A DNA stretch of 64,000 bases, from assembly GCF_000472425.1 (NCBI RefSeq), contig NZ_AXAI01000003.1:250156-314155 (forward strand), given 5' to 3'. This document shows positions 19,604 to 29,496 of this stretch, piece after piece (the first letter of the stretch is position 1; each line of letters opens with the position of its first letter). The DNA is from Bradyrhizobium sp. Tv2a-2. Lineage in GTDB: Bacteria > Pseudomonadota > Alphaproteobacteria > Rhizobiales > Xanthobacteraceae. A program made the translations under genes and the position numbers. A model generated the notes under the pieces. That model was given only the letters and a program-made list of their open reading frames with translations, was not told the origin of the DNA and ran no database searches.

Positions 19604-20632
19604 TCACCCCCGCCGTCGCGCGTTCACCGCGATCGACAGCAGGGCGCGCTGAGCGATGACCGCACCGAGCGAGGCCTGTTTGCGCATGTCGAGCGCAGCG
19701 GTTGCCAGCTGATCGATGATGACGACCAGCCGCTCGGGACTGAAATTGCGCAGCGCGACTTCGACCGCGCCCTTGCGGGAAAAATGCAGCCGCGGATAGC
19801 CGCCTTCGAGCAAGGTCGACAGCGGCGTGCCCTCGGCGAGCGCGAGCGCCGACTTGTGCAGCCAGGCGGCCTGGCGCTGGGCGGCCGCCATGATCACGCC
19901 GGGATAGGTGCCCGCGACCATCGCCTTGGCGAACTCGCTTTCCACAAGCTCTGGCTTGCCCGCAAAGGCGCCATCGACGATCGGATCGAGCTTGAGCTCG
20001 GAGGCATCGGCAACGACGGCCATCACGTGGTCCAGCGTCACCTCGCCCTCGCCATGGGCGAACAACGCCAACTTGCGCAGTTCGTTGCGCGAGGCCTGGC
20101 GGTCGCCGCCGAGCAATGTCGTCAGCGTTGCGCGCGCGTCGGGTGCGATGCGCAGATTGGCGAACCTCAACTCATCGTCGATCAGCTTGGCAAGATCGCG
20201 CTCGCCGTCGGGATAGCAGGCGATCGCAACCGCCGTCTTGGCGCGCTCGCAAGCCTTGCGCAGCGGCGACTCCGCGCGGAGGTCACCGGCTTCGATCACG
20301 ACCCGGCAATCTTTCAGCGATGAGCCGGCCAGAGTATCGACGCCGGAGGCGAAGTTACGGGAGCCCGCCCGCACGCGAATGGCGCGGCGCCCGCCGAACA
20401 GCGGAACGGTCAGCGCTTCGTCCACCAGCCGCGATGGCTCGGCAGCCAACTCGTCGCCGTCGAGCCTGACGAGAGAGAAGGGGTCATTGGGATCGTCGAC
20501 AGCGGATGCGATCAGCAGGTCGGCGCGCTCGCGGACCAGACCTGCATCCGGACCATAGAGCAGGACGATCGGTCGGCCGGCGTCAGGCCGGGCAAGATAG
20601 GCGTCGATGTCTCTTCCGCGCAGCGCGACCAT
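19604..20632 (-). CDS. holA: DNA polymerase III delta subunit HolA
   Basis: Clamp-loader delta subunit that opens the beta clamp. The 342-residue product begins MVALRGRDIDAYLARPDAG, then IVLLYGPDAGLVRERAD. It shows FSLVRLDGDELAAEPSRLVDEA, GGRRAIRVR, and the alpha-helical C-terminal collar (GGYPRLHFSRKGAVEVALRNF). No Walker A lysine is present, as expected for delta. It lies downstream of leuS and lptE on the same strand, but a 100 bp palindromic repeat is inserted in the 167 bp gap between lptE and holA. It converges with parB, with only 13 bases between the stops. Confidence 0.94.
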   Translation of the reverse strand: MVALRGRDIDAYLARPDAGRPIVLLYGPDAGLVRERADLLIASAVDDPNDPFSLVRLDGDELAAEPSRLVDEALTVPLFGGRRAIRVRAGSRNFASGVDTLAGSSLKDCRVVIEAGDLRAESPLRKACERAKTAVAIACYPDGERDLAKLIDDELRFANLRIAPDARATLTTLLGGDRQASRNELRKLALFAHGEGEVTLDHVMAVVADASELKLDPIVDGAFAGKPELVESEFAKAMVAGTYPGVIMAAAQRQAAWLHKSALALAEGTPLSTLLEGGYPRLHFSRKGAVEVALRNFSPERLVVIIDQLATAALDMRKQASLGAVIAQRALLSIAVNARRRG

Positions 20633-20649
20633 TTAGAACCGAAGCTAGA

Positions 20650-20749
20650 GCATGATCCGGAAAAGTGTGGAGCGGTTTTCCGAAAAGATCATGCTCAATC
20701 AAAGACCTAAAGCGCGATGACGATTCAACCAAATCTCATCGCGCTTTAG
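20650..20749. repeat. 100 bp dispersed palindromic repeat, copy 1
   Basis: Two adjoining hairpin modules. Module one has arms GCATGATC / GATCATGC with an inner CGGAAAA / TTTTCCG pair. Module two has perfect 14-base arms CTAAAGCGCGATGA / TCATCGCGCTTTAG. A second copy of the same length at 61038-61137 differs at only five bases. Two of those changes form a compensatory pair in the module-two stem. The element sits inside the leuS-lptE-holA unit. Confidence 0.92.
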
Positions 20750-20799
20750 CTTGCCGCCGCCGGCTACCGGACATCGGCGTTCGTCTGAACGCTGCCGCG

Positions 20800-21351
20800 T
20801 CAGCTCCCAGCCACAAAGAAGGAGGCGAGGCGCGTCTGGATATTGTCCGCGACCTCCTGTGCGGCGCGGTCTTCGGCATCGCGCAAGGCACGGGAACGGG
20901 CGTAGCGCTGGTAGGAGCCAGGAATGTCGTAGGAGACACGGGAGAAGGTGTTGCCCGTCATGACCGACTTGTTGGACGCGATATCGATCAGGTTGAACTG
21001 CACGTTGATGCCGTAATTCTCGCTGGTTGGCAGCCCGGTGGCCTGGTCGATCATCAGCGAGGATTTGGCGGTGTTGAAGTTCAGGACCAGGCGGTGCGTC
21101 GGCGGCATGCCGGTGGCATTGCCGTAGAGCTTGAATGCCAGTGCATTGCGGATCTCGACCCCGATCCGGGCCTCGCGGGAGCCGTTCGGCTTGTCGACCG
21201 GGGGAACTTCCACGCCCAGCAGTTTTTCCCGCAGGTCCGGCGTGCCGTCGGTGTGCTCGGCATACATCGGCTGGAAGCAGCCGGCGGTGGTTGCCGCGAG
21301 GGCGGCCACGGCCAACAGCCGGAGGGCGATGCGGATTCTAGCCAACCACAT
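20800..21351 (-). CDS. lptE: LPS assembly lipoprotein LptE
   Basis: Outer-membrane lipoprotein that plugs and assembles LptD for lipopolysaccharide export. The 183-residue product has a signal sequence [20 protein letters not shown] ending in lipobox TTAGC, so Cys25 would be lipidated. A mainly beta domain follows, with [19 protein letters not shown] and [20 protein letters not shown]. Sequence conservation in LptE is low. The call rests on the lipobox, the size and the leuS-lptE-holA order, which is standard. Its ATG overlaps the leuS 3' end by 14 bases. Confidence 0.88.
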   Translation of the reverse strand: MWLARIRIALRLLAVAALAATTAGCFQPMYAEHTDGTPDLREKLLGVEVPPVDKPNGSREARIGVEIRNALAFKLYGNATGMPPTHRLVLNFNTAKSSLMIDQATGLPTSENYGINVQFNLIDIASNKSVMTGNTFSRVSYDIPGSYQRYARSRALRDAEDRAAQEVADNIQTRLASFFVAGS

Positions 21352-23959
21352 TAACGATCCTCATGGGAACGATAATCACTTTACGGACGGGTTTGTCCCC
21401 CAGCGCGGCTTTTACCGCATCGAGCGCCAAAACGGCAGCCTCAATTTCGGCATTCTGGGCCGCCTTGGGCACCGTTACCTCGCCGCGCTTCTTGCCGTTC
21501 ACCTGGACCACCAGGGTGACGCTGTCTTCAACCAGCAAATCGCGTTCGATTTGCGGCCAATTGGCCTCCGAGATCAACCCGCTCTGGCCCAGCACTTGCC
21601 AGCATTCTTCCGCCAGGTGCGGCATCATCGGGGCAATCAGCTGAACCAGAATGGTGGCGGCTTCCCGGATTGCAAAGGCGAGGTCGGCTGACGGCCGACC
21701 GTCCTTCGACAGCGCCTCCGCGAGCGCGTTGGTGAACTCTCGTATATAGGCGAGGCAGACGTTGAAATGCAGCCGCTCGATACCGGTCGACACCTTGTCG
21801 AGCGCGCCATGAGCCGCCTTGCGCAAGGCGAGCGCGTCGGCGCCGAAGCTCTGGGGCCGCGCCGCAGGTTTGCCGGCGATCTCGGCCGCCTCGTTGACCA
21901 GCCGCCATAGCCGCTGCACAAAACGCGCCGCGCCTTGCACCCGCTCGTCGCTCCAGATCACGTCGCGATCGGGGGGGGAGTCCGACAGCATGAACCAGCG
22001 CGCGACGTCGGCGCCATAGGTCGCGATGATGTCGTCGGGGTCGACGGTGTTCTTCTTCGACTTCGACATCTTCTCGATCGAGCCGATCGTGACCTCCTCG
22101 CCGGTGTCGATCAGGAAAGCACGGCGGTTATTGGCACCGACCTCTATCCTGACCTCCGCAGGCGCAGCCCAGCCCCCGTCCGCCTTCTTATAGGTCTCAT
22201 AGACGACCATGCCCTGAGTGTATTGGCCTACGAATGGCTCATCGAACGCAATGTGACCCGTGGCCTTCATCGCGCGCGTAAAGAATCGAGCGTACAGCAG
22301 GTGCAAAATCGCATGCTCGACACCACCGATATACCAATCGACCGGCATCAGCCGATCGACGACAGCGCGCGTGGTCGGAGCGTTCTCGTTCCACGGATCG
22401 GTAAAGCGCGCGAAATACCAGGACGAATCGACGAAGGTGTCCATGGTGTCGGTTTCGCGCAGTGCCTTGCCGCCGCATTTCGGGCAGCTGACGTGCTTCC
22501 AGGTCGGGTGGTGGTCGAGCGCATTGCCGGGTTTGTCGAAGGTCGCGTCCTCCGGCAGCTTGACCGGCAGGTCCTTTGCCGGCACCGGCACGACATCGCA
22601 TTTGGGGCAGTGGATCACCGGGATCGGGCAGCCCCAATAGCGCTGCCGCGAGATGCCCCAGTCACGCAGGCGGTAATTGACCTGCCTTTCGCCGACCGGC
22701 GCGTTGCCGCGCAACTCGCTTTCCAGCCGCTTGGCGACCTCTTCCTTGGCGGCGTCGATGGTCATGCCGTCGAGGAAGCGCGAATTGATCATCCGGCCGT
22801 CGCCGTCATAGGCGGTGTCCGTGATCACGAAGCTGTTCGGATCCTGGCCCTCCGGGCACACCACCGGAATATTGCCGAGGCCGTATTTGTTGACGAAGTC
22901 GAGGTCGCGCTGGTCATGCGCCGGGCAGCCGAAGATCGCGCCGGTGCCGTATTCCATCAGCACGAAGTTCGCGACATAGACCGGCAGCTTCCAGCTGGAA
23001 TCGAACGGGTGGATCGCCCGGATGCCGGTGTCGTAGCCCTGTTTCTCGGCGGTATCGATGATCTCCTGGGCTGTGCCCATGCGCTTGATCTCGGCGATGA
23101 ACTCCGCAAGCTTCGGGTCCTTCGCGGCCGCAGCCTGCGCCAGCGGGTGATCAGCGGAAATCGCCATGAATTTCGCGCCGAACAGCGTGTCCGGCCGCGT
23201 CGTGAAGATCTTCAGCTCGGTTTCGCCAGCAGGCGTCGTCGCTGCGTCCAGCATGAAGCGGACAAGCAAGCCTTCGGAGCGGCCGATCCAGTTGCGCTGC
23301 ATCAGCCGGACCTTGTCGGGCCAGCGGTCAAGCGTATCGAGCGCCTCCAGCAGCTCTGGGGCGTATTTGGTGATCTTGAACACCCATTGATTCATCTCGC
23401 GCTGCTCGACCACGGCGCCCGAGCGCCAGCCGCGGCCGTCGATCACCTGCTCGTTGGCGAGCACGGTCATGTCGACCGGGTCCCAGTTCACCTTGCGCTT
23501 CTCGCGCTCGGCAAGGCCGGCGGCGAGGAAGTCCAGGAACAGCTTCTGCTGATGCTTGTAGTAGGAGGGATCGCAGGTCGCGAACTCGCGCGCCCAGTCA
23601 AGCGACAGCCCGATCGAGCGCAGCTGCTTCTTCATCGCGGCGATGTTGTCGTAGGTCCACTGCTTCGGCGCGACCTTGCGCTCGATTGCCGCGTTCTCCG
23701 CCGGCAGGCCGAACGCATCCCAGCCCATGGGATGGATGACGTTGAACCCCTTGGCGCGCATGTAGCGCGCGAGCACGTCGCCAAGCGTGTAGTTGCGGAC
23801 ATGGCCGATATGGATGCGCCCGGACGGGTAGGGGAACATCTCGAGCACGTAATATTTCGGCCTGGGATCCTCGTTCTTGGAGGCGAAGATTGCCTTCTCG
23901 TCCCACTGGCGTTGCCAGCGCGGTTCGGCTTCGCGGGCGTTATAGCGTTCGGAGCTCAT
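21338..23959 (-). CDS. leuS: Leucyl-tRNA synthetase
   Basis: Class Ia aminoacyl-tRNA synthetase charging tRNA-Leu. The 873-residue product starts [20 protein letters not shown]. It has the HIGH motif in [19 protein letters not shown] and the CP1 editing domain (about 225-420). The Zn-like insertion has [12 protein letters not shown] and CPKCGGKAL, and KMSKSKKN near residue 630 is the KMSKS loop; the anticodon-binding domain follows. The frame is open upstream to 24037, but the added sequence is not synthetase-like. It heads the leuS-lptE-holA unit. Confidence 0.98.
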   Translation of the reverse strand: MSSERYNAREAEPRWQRQWDEKAIFASKNEDPRPKYYVLEMFPYPSGRIHIGHVRNYTLGDVLARYMRAKGFNVIHPMGWDAFGLPAENAAIERKVAPKQWTYDNIAAMKKQLRSIGLSLDWAREFATCDPSYYKHQQKLFLDFLAAGLAEREKRKVNWDPVDMTVLANEQVIDGRGWRSGAVVEQREMNQWVFKITKYAPELLEALDTLDRWPDKVRLMQRNWIGRSEGLLVRFMLDAATTPAGETELKIFTTRPDTLFGAKFMAISADHPLAQAAAAKDPKLAEFIAEIKRMGTAQEIIDTAEKQGYDTGIRAIHPFDSSWKLPVYVANFVLMEYGTGAIFGCPAHDQRDLDFVNKYGLGNIPVVCPEGQDPNSFVITDTAYDGDGRMINSRFLDGMTIDAAKEEVAKRLESELRGNAPVGERQVNYRLRDWGISRQRYWGCPIPVIHCPKCDVVPVPAKDLPVKLPEDATFDKPGNALDHHPTWKHVSCPKCGGKALRETDTMDTFVDSSWYFARFTDPWNENAPTTRAVVDRLMPVDWYIGGVEHAILHLLYARFFTRAMKATGHIAFDEPFVGQYTQGMVVYETYKKADGGWAAPAEVRIEVGANNRRAFLIDTGEEVTIGSIEKMSKSKKNTVDPDDIIATYGADVARWFMLSDSPPDRDVIWSDERVQGAARFVQRLWRLVNEAAEIAGKPAARPQSFGADALALRKAAHGALDKVSTGIERLHFNVCLAYIREFTNALAEALSKDGRPSADLAFAIREAATILVQLIAPMMPHLAEECWQVLGQSGLISEANWPQIERDLLVEDSVTLVVQVNGKKRGEVTVPKAAQNAEIEAAVLALDAVKAALGDKPVRKVIIVPMRIVNVVG

Positions 23960-24076
23960 GGAATCGCTTAGGTTTTCGTGGATTCGGGCCGTCCATAAGG
24001 ACGGCGGACTAGGCCACAAAAGCGGCCGCACGGTCAACGGTTGACGTCCTGAAAAGCGGTCCCCGGGGGGCCGGAT

Positions 24077-25774
24077 CTAGCCCGCCATCGCAATACCGTT
24101 TGCGCGTTCAGCCGCCAGCATAAAGCCGTGTTCGAGCACGGTGTTACGGCCGCGGTGCTTGGCGGCGTAGAGCGCGGCATCCGCCGCCTCGATCAGATCG
24201 CCGGGACGCTGGCTGTCGTTCGGCCTGGTCGAGGCCACGCCGACGCTGACGGTGACGCATTGGTGCAGCGAGGTCCGGTGCGGGAGGTTGAGGTCCTGCA
24301 CCGCCGCGCGGACCGTCTCGCCGACCTCGCGGGCGCTGTCGGCGTCCGTGTTCGGCAGCAGCAGGCAGAATTCCTCGCCGCCATAGCGGCCAGCGAAGCC
24401 GAGATTTTCCGCAGCGATTGCCGACAGAGTCTCGCCGAGCCGGGTCAGGCAGGCGTCGCCTTCGGGATGGCCATAAGTGTCGTTGTAGAGTTTGAAATGA
24501 TCGACGTCGATCATCAGGAGCGACAGGTCCGAGCCATATTGCTGCGCCTTCATCCATTCATATTCCAGCCGGCTCTGGAAACCGCGCCGGTTCGCAAGCC
24601 CGGACAGCATGTCGATGGAGGCCATCACGGTGAGGCGGTCGTTGGTGGCGAGCAGCTCGCGCTCGCGCTGGCTCAATTTTGCCGCCATCGCGTTGAAGGC
24701 GCGCGCCAGCGGAACGAATTCCGACGGCAGGCGATCGCGGGTGGCGCGCGCCGACCAGTCGCCCTGGCCAAAGCGTCTTGCGGTGCCGACGAGGATCTCG
24801 ATCGGCTGGATGATCAGCTTTTCCGCCGCGATCAATGCTCCCAGCAACACGAACAGGCTGACGAAGCCGAGCTGCAGATAGGCGGTGCGGATGTTGCGGT
24901 CGATCGCCGAGGTCGCCTGCCCCTCGTCATTGCTGACGATCAGGCGCGCGCTCGTGCCGGCGATGCGGGCGAAGCTGATGGCGCGCTTCGAGCCGTCAGC
25001 CGCGACGAAGGAGAGCGAGCCTTCCTCCTGGTTCGAGGTCAGCGCAGGTTCCGCGATGGCCGACAACAGCGGCAGGTCGTCCAAGGATTTGCCGACCAGA
25101 TGGGTCTGATCGGACGGCGCGGCAACCACGACGCCGTTGCCGTCGACCAGCACCGCCGAGACGCCGGGCCGGCCGCCGAGATTGCTGATCACCTTCGACA
25201 TCCAGTCGATGTTGACGGCAGCGAGCACCACGGCGTCGCTCTCACTGTTGATCGCCGCGACCGGATAGGCGGCCATCACGACGGGCACATGGCTCTGTCG
25301 CGCGAACAGGAAGTCGCTGAAGATGAAATTCCTGGTTGCCCGAGCGTCCCGCAAATAGGCGCGATCGCTCAGGTCGACACCGACAGACGTATTGCTGGTC
25401 GAGCATTGCACCCGCCCGTCGCCGCCCACCATCAGGATATTGCGGATCCAGGGCAGGTTCGACGGCAGACTGGCCCGCAGCAAGTCGCAACTCTTGGCGA
25501 TGCCGCCGGAGGTCGCCCGAATATAGGCTGCGGATTTCAGCACTGTTTCGACCGACGAGATCACCTCGCGCTCGGTATCAGCGCTGTGCCTGGCAAGGCT
25601 TGAGAATTCCGCCGCGGCGGCTTCGATCTGCTTCGTCCTGGCGTCTTCCAGCGAGCGGGCGCGTTCCAGCATCAAGGGCGCGACCAGGATCAACGCCAGC
25701 AGCGCAAGCCGCGCGCGGATCCCAAGCAGCTGCTTGAGTTTCACTCGTTTACGGTTGAAACTGACCCTGGACAT
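24077..25774 (-). CDS. Membrane diguanylate cyclase with periplasmic sensor domain
   Basis: A 565-residue c-di-GMP synthase. A membrane segment near 20-40 is followed by a periplasmic PDC/dCache-type domain (about 50-300; SNLPWIRNILMVGGDGRVQC, AVLVDGNGVVVAAPSD). A second membrane segment (LQLGFVSLFVLLGALIAAEKL) and a HAMP linker come next. The C-terminal GGDEF domain has MIDVDHFKLYNDTYGHPEGD and active site GGEEF at 465-469, an allowed variant. The usual RxxD inhibitory I-site is missing (AENL at that place), so product feedback at that site is not expected. ATG 25774 is preferred over GTG 25780. It diverges from yggS. Confidence 0.93.
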   Translation of the reverse strand: MSRVSFNRKRVKLKQLLGIRARLALLALILVAPLMLERARSLEDARTKQIEAAAAEFSSLARHSADTEREVISSVETVLKSAAYIRATSGGIAKSCDLLRASLPSNLPWIRNILMVGGDGRVQCSTSNTSVGVDLSDRAYLRDARATRNFIFSDFLFARQSHVPVVMAAYPVAAINSESDAVVLAAVNIDWMSKVISNLGGRPGVSAVLVDGNGVVVAAPSDQTHLVGKSLDDLPLLSAIAEPALTSNQEEGSLSFVAADGSKRAISFARIAGTSARLIVSNDEGQATSAIDRNIRTAYLQLGFVSLFVLLGALIAAEKLIIQPIEILVGTARRFGQGDWSARATRDRLPSEFVPLARAFNAMAAKLSQRERELLATNDRLTVMASIDMLSGLANRRGFQSRLEYEWMKAQQYGSDLSLLMIDVDHFKLYNDTYGHPEGDACLTRLGETLSAIAAENLGFAGRYGGEEFCLLLPNTDADSAREVGETVRAAVQDLNLPHRTSLHQCVTVSVGVASTRPNDSQRPGDLIEAADAALYAAKHRGRNTVLEHGFMLAAERANGIAMAG

Positions 25775-25880
25775 CTTCACCCTAACCCCGCGAGCGAGGC
25801 TAGCGGGAATGGTTCAAGAAGCCTTTCTCGAACTCGGTAAAATTCGAGCGACCCCCGTAAAACTACGCCTCCGTATCGCC

Positions 25881-26570
25881 ATGACGCCTGAAAACACATC
25901 CGCTGTAACTTCGCATTCACCAAACGCGCTGCTCAGCGTCGAACAGGAGATCGCGCGCGCCTGCGCCGAGGCCGGCCGCGAGCGTTCATCGGTCACGCTG
26001 ATTGCGGTGTCGAAGACTTTCGCCGCAGACGCGATTACGCCGGTGATCGAAAGTGGACAGCGCGTTTTTGGCGAAAACCGCGTCCAGGAAGCCAGGGCGA
26101 AGTGGCCAGCGTTAATGACTGCTTACTCCGATATCGTCCTGCATCTGATCGGGCCGTTGCAATCGAACAAGGCGAAAGAGGCGGTTGCGCTGTTTCATGC
26201 CATTCATTCGGTCGATCGTCCGAGCATTTGCCAGGCGTTAGCCAAGGAAATCGAAGCGCAGAAAAAACATCCCGAGCTGTTCGTGCAGATCAACACCGGC
26301 GAGGAGGCGCAGAAGGCGGGCGTGGCGCCTTCCGATGCCGATGCGTTCATCAGGAGCTGTCGCGAGGCCTATGGGCTTAGCATCTCGGGGCTGATGTGCA
26401 TTCCGCCGGTCGACGAGGCGCCAGGCCCGCATTTCGCGCTGACCGCCAAGATCGCCGCGCGCAATGGCCTCGCCAGGCTCTCGATGGGCATGAGCGCGGA
26501 TTTCGCCACCGCGATCAAATTCGGTGCCACCCATGTGCGCGTAGGGTCAGCGATTTTCGGGCATCGGTGA
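25881..26570 (+). CDS. YggS/PROSC-family pyridoxal phosphate homeostasis protein
   Basis: PLP-binding protein of the YggS/PLPBP family, fold type III, which buffers PLP and affects amino-acid metabolism rather than catalysing a known reaction. From the ATG at 25881 the product has 229 residues, with the PLP-lysine motif LIAVSKTFAADAI, GENRVQEARAKW, LHLIGPLQSNKAKEAV, SVDR, GLMCIPP and LSMGMSADFATAIKFGATHVRVGSAIFG. Length and all landmark motifs are intact. Longer in-frame starts run into the divergent diguanylate cyclase promoter and are not family-like. Confidence 0.95.
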   Translation: MTPENTSAVTSHSPNALLSVEQEIARACAEAGRERSSVTLIAVSKTFAADAITPVIESGQRVFGENRVQEARAKWPALMTAYSDIVLHLIGPLQSNKAKEAVALFHAIHSVDRPSICQALAKEIEAQKKHPELFVQINTGEEAQKAGVAPSDADAFIRSCREAYGLSISGLMCIPPVDEAPGPHFALTAKIAARNGLARLSMGMSADFATAIKFGATHVRVGSAIFGHR

Positions 26571-26619
26571 CTGTCGTCCCGCCGCAGGCCCGGCGAAGGC
26601 CGGGGAGGACGTGAGCCAA

Positions 26620-27405
26620 CTACTCAAACCCCACCGACACTTTTCCGAGCAGGCCGAAATCGGCGTCCATTCGGTCGCCCGCGGCGATCGGCAGTGGCGG
26701 ATGGCAGGTGCCCGTCGTCACCACTTCGCCGGCGCGCAACGTGACGCCGAGCCCGCGCAATTCGTTGGCGATCCAGGCGAGCGCCACACGGGGATCGCCG
26801 AGCACGTTCTTGCCGTGGCCGACATAGTGTTGGCCCCGCATCGCGATGCGTGGTCGCTCCTCGACCAGATCGCGCGCGCGCCAGTCAGCCGTGGTCGCCG
26901 CGCCCAGCACGAACAGATGCGCGCAGGCGTTGTCCGCAATCAGCTGTGCTTCGCCGGCGCTGACGAAATCGGCGAAGCGGGAGTCAGGAATTTCGATCGC
27001 CGGATGCAGCGTCGCCACTGCGTCAAGGACCTCGGCGACGGAGAAAGGCGTTGCGCGCGGGGGCAAGTCTTTGCCCATGCGGAAGGCGAATTCCGGCTCG
27101 GCGACGCGCATCTCATTGCCCGCCATGTGTGCCGTGCCGCCATCGGGCAGCACGGTCTCGGCGAGGATGCGGCCGGCCAAGGGACCAGCAACATTGATAT
27201 GGCGCTGCCCGGCGTCGCTGGTCGCTGCGATCTTCCAGCCGAATAGCTTTTCGCGCGACGTGCGCTCGAGTTCCGCCTGAATTGCGTAAGCCTCTGCGCG
27301 ACTGTGCGGACGCATCGAGTCTTGGAGTGCGCCGATCTTGGTTCCGGCGCGCCAATGGCCATGCAGCAGCCGCGAGGCAGCCTGTATCTGGTCTTGCTCT
27401 AGCAT
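26620..27405 (-). CDS. 2-keto-4-pentenoate hydratase / fumarylacetoacetase-family enzyme
   Basis: A 261-residue member of the MhpD-like branch of the fumarylacetoacetate hydrolase superfamily, hydrating or decarboxylating 2-keto acids in meta-cleavage type pathways. Visible landmarks are GWKIAATSDAGQRHINVAGP, the metal-ligand block VAEPEFAFRMGKDLPP with the E-x-E pattern, HPAIEIPDSRF, and GVTLRAGEVVTTGTCHPPLP near the C-terminus. No aromatic catabolism genes are nearby, so the physiological substrate is unknown. It ends 49 bases after yggS (convergent), and the L,D-transpeptidase gene follows nine bases downstream on the same strand. Confidence 0.88.
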   Translation of the reverse strand: MLEQDQIQAASRLLHGHWRAGTKIGALQDSMRPHSRAEAYAIQAELERTSREKLFGWKIAATSDAGQRHINVAGPLAGRILAETVLPDGGTAHMAGNEMRVAEPEFAFRMGKDLPPRATPFSVAEVLDAVATLHPAIEIPDSRFADFVSAGEAQLIADNACAHLFVLGAATTADWRARDLVEERPRIAMRGQHYVGHGKNVLGDPRVALAWIANELRGLGVTLRAGEVVTTGTCHPPLPIAAGDRMDADFGLLGKVSVGFE

Positions 27406-27414
27406 TTCAAATCC

Positions 27415-27930
27415 TCACCCGATCATGATTCTTGTTTTTGGCGACAACCGCCGCAACAGCCGCAGCATCGCCGCCTTGGTCATTGATACGCACCCCGCGG
27501 TCGGCCCATAATTCTCTCGCGCCAGATGCAGGAACACGGCGCTGCCCCGCCCGGCAATGCGCGGCCTGGTGTTGTGGTCGATCTCGACAATGAAATCGTA
27601 GAGATGATCGCGCCGCATCAGCCGGTCGCCGCTGCGATCGGGCTTTAGTCGCAACGGCTGGTTATAGTGGCTGTCGCTGGGGTCTTCGCACCAGGCGTCC
27701 TCCGGCTTGATCGATCGTGCGGGGAGCAACGTTCGCGGGCGATTGTGCCGGTCCGCGCGCCACCATAATTGCCTGGGATGGAAGGTGCCGCGCGGCGTGC
27801 CGCCGTCGCCTTCACGCTTGTTGGCGATGATGCCGCCCCGTCCCAGCGCCACCGGAATTGTTAGGCCGCCGCCGGTCAGCCACCCCCGCCGCGGGTTACC
27901 TGCGGCGGGGCGAATTGTCACCGATGACAT
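27415..27930 (-). CDS. L,D-transpeptidase (YkuD-type) family protein
   Basis: A 171-residue protein from the ATG at 27930. It has a YkuD-like catalytic region: HLYDFIVEIDHNT, FLHLARENYGPTAGCVSMTK, with the conserved His and the TAGC-V-S motif containing the nucleophilic Cys. This subfamily has TAGCVS in place of the more usual SHGC. No signal peptide is visible, unlike typical periplasmic cross-linking enzymes, so location is uncertain. A start at 27987 would add 19 residues with no signal features. It is likely cotranscribed with the hydratase gene nine bases away. Confidence 0.85.
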   Translation of the reverse strand: MSSVTIRPAAGNPRRGWLTGGGLTIPVALGRGGIIANKREGDGGTPRGTFHPRQLWWRADRHNRPRTLLPARSIKPEDAWCEDPSDSHYNQPLRLKPDRSGDRLMRRDHLYDFIVEIDHNTRPRIAGRGSAVFLHLARENYGPTAGCVSMTKAAMLRLLRRLSPKTRIMIG

Positions 27931-28200
27931 CGGTCTGCAGCCCCTAGTAGCCTTGTAATCATTTGATATTACGGGCTTTTTCATCAATCTTGTCGATCCT
28001 GCAGGATTGTTACGGCTGCAGCCTGATTACCGGACATTCACCTGAACGGCTGGCTTTTATGGAGTAAAGTACAGGTCCGACTTGTGAATCGGTAATGGCC
28101 GCCTACCTCAAGACATATCAACTGAAGGCGGCCGCACCGAAAAACTGGGCCGGCCGCCAGCTTCGTTGCTCCCGCCGCAGCCCCTTTAAAGGATTTGACT

Positions 28201-28887
28201 ATGGCCAATGCCCGCAAGATCCTCATCGTGGATGACGATACCGATCTGCGCGATACGTTGGTGGAGCAATTGTCGCTACACGACGAATTCGAGGCTTCCG
28301 CTGTCGATACGGGCGCCAAGGGCGCCAGCGCCGCCAAAGCCAATGCTCCCGATCTGGTGCTGATGGATGTCGGGCTCCCCGACACCGACGGCCGCGAGGT
28401 GGTGCGCTCCCTGCGCAAAGGCGGCTTCAAGGCTCCGATCATCATGCTGACCGGGCATGACACTGACTCAGACACCATTCTGGGCCTCGAATCCGGCGCC
28501 AATGATTATGTGGCAAAGCCCTTCCGCTTTGCCGTGCTGCTCGCCCGGATCCGGGCGCAGCTGCGCCAGCATGAGGCGAGCGAAGACGCCGTGTTCTCGG
28601 TCGGCCCCTACAGCTTCCGGCCCGGCTCCAAGATGCTGACCGGGGCGAATGCCCGAAAGGTGCGGCTGACGGAGAAGGAGACCGCGATCCTGCGCTTCCT
28701 CTACCGCGCCGGCCAGCTTCCGGTGTCGCGCGAGACGCTGTTGCAGGAGGTGTGGGGTTATAATTCCGGCGTCACCACCCATACCCTGGAAACCCATATC
28801 TACAGGCTGCGCCAGAAGATCGAGAAAGACGCGGCCAATCCCGAGATCCTGGTAACGGAAGCCGGTGGCTACAAGCTGGTGCCGTGA
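28201..28887 (+). CDS. OmpR/PhoB-type response regulator (orphan)
   Basis: A 228-residue two-component regulator. The receiver domain (1-120) has the acidic pocket DDD at 11-13, phosphoacceptor Asp56 in LVLMDVGLPD, the T/S in MLTGHD and the Lys in YVAKPF. A winged-helix DNA-binding domain (130-226) follows, with RLTEKETAILRFLYRAG and HTLETHIYRLRQKIEKD. Start ATG 28201 follows AAAGGA; a TTG six bases earlier is possible. No histidine kinase gene adjoins it, so its sensor lies elsewhere. A small cyclic-nucleotide-binding gene follows 51 bases later on the same strand. Confidence 0.94.
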   Translation: MANARKILIVDDDTDLRDTLVEQLSLHDEFEASAVDTGAKGASAAKANAPDLVLMDVGLPDTDGREVVRSLRKGGFKAPIIMLTGHDTDSDTILGLESGANDYVAKPFRFAVLLARIRAQLRQHEASEDAVFSVGPYSFRPGSKMLTGANARKVRLTEKETAILRFLYRAGQLPVSRETLLQEVWGYNSGVTTHTLETHIYRLRQKIEKDAANPEILVTEAGGYKLVP

Positions 28888-28938
28888 TACGATTCGGGCC
28901 ACCGATTCGCATAGACGTGTCCCGATCACCGGTCCTGA

Positions 28939-29382
28939 ATGTCGATCGAAGATGATGTCGCCCTCCTGGAGCGGGTCCCGACGCTGCGGCTATTAGGCAG
29001 CGCTGCGCTGCGCATGCTGGCGATCGGCTCCGAGCAGCGCGACGTTGCTCGCGGCGATACGCTGTTCAAGCAGGGCGACAATGCCGATTGCGGCTTTATC
29101 GTGCAGCGTGGCTCCTTTCGCATCCAGGACGACTCCGGCGCCGAAGTCACCGCGGGCCCCGGCGTCTTGCTCGGCGAGCTCGCTCTGGTGGTCGCGATGC
29201 ACCGGCCCTCGACTGCGACCGCGCTCGAATACGCGACCGTCGTCCGCATCGCCCGCAGCCTGTTTCAGCGTGTGCTTGAAAGCGACCCCGAAGCCGCCCG
29301 CCGGCTGCGCGATGAGTTCGCTCTGCGCTCCAGCCAGATCGCCAGCGATATCATGATGGCCGGCGCCAAGCTGAGCACGTAA
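28939..29382 (+). CDS. Stand-alone cyclic nucleotide-binding domain protein
   Basis: A 147-residue protein that is essentially one Crp/Fnr-type cyclic-nucleotide-binding beta-barrel. DVARGDTLFKQGDNADCGFI, VQRGSFRI, GPGVLLGELALVV and RPSTATALEYATV correspond to the barrel and phosphate-binding cassette; the usual RPxxAxA is seen as RPSTATA. No C-terminal helix-turn-helix follows, so it is not a complete CRP-type activator. Its position 51 bases behind the response regulator suggests cotranscription and possibly shared signalling. The ligand is unknown. Confidence 0.88.
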   Translation: MSIEDDVALLERVPTLRLLGSAALRMLAIGSEQRDVARGDTLFKQGDNADCGFIVQRGSFRIQDDSGAEVTAGPGVLLGELALVVAMHRPSTATALEYATVVRIARSLFQRVLESDPEAARRLRDEFALRSSQIASDIMMAGAKLST

Positions 29383-29496
29383 ACCTCGCATTGCCGCTGT
29401 CGCCTTGCCATGGTGGGCTCGTCCCGGCCATTGGCTTTTGGGGCTATGCATCCGTCGTCCCGGCGCAGGCCGAGAGGTGTATTCACAATCGAAGGC

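Noticed and set aside
21935..23971. A 678-codon open frame on the plus strand
   Set aside because: It runs antisense to leuS, has His/Arg/Asp-rich composition typical of a reverse-complement frame in GC-rich DNA, and shows no family motif.
24128..25603. A 491-codon plus-strand frame
   Set aside because: Antisense shadow of the diguanylate cyclase; no recognisable protein features.
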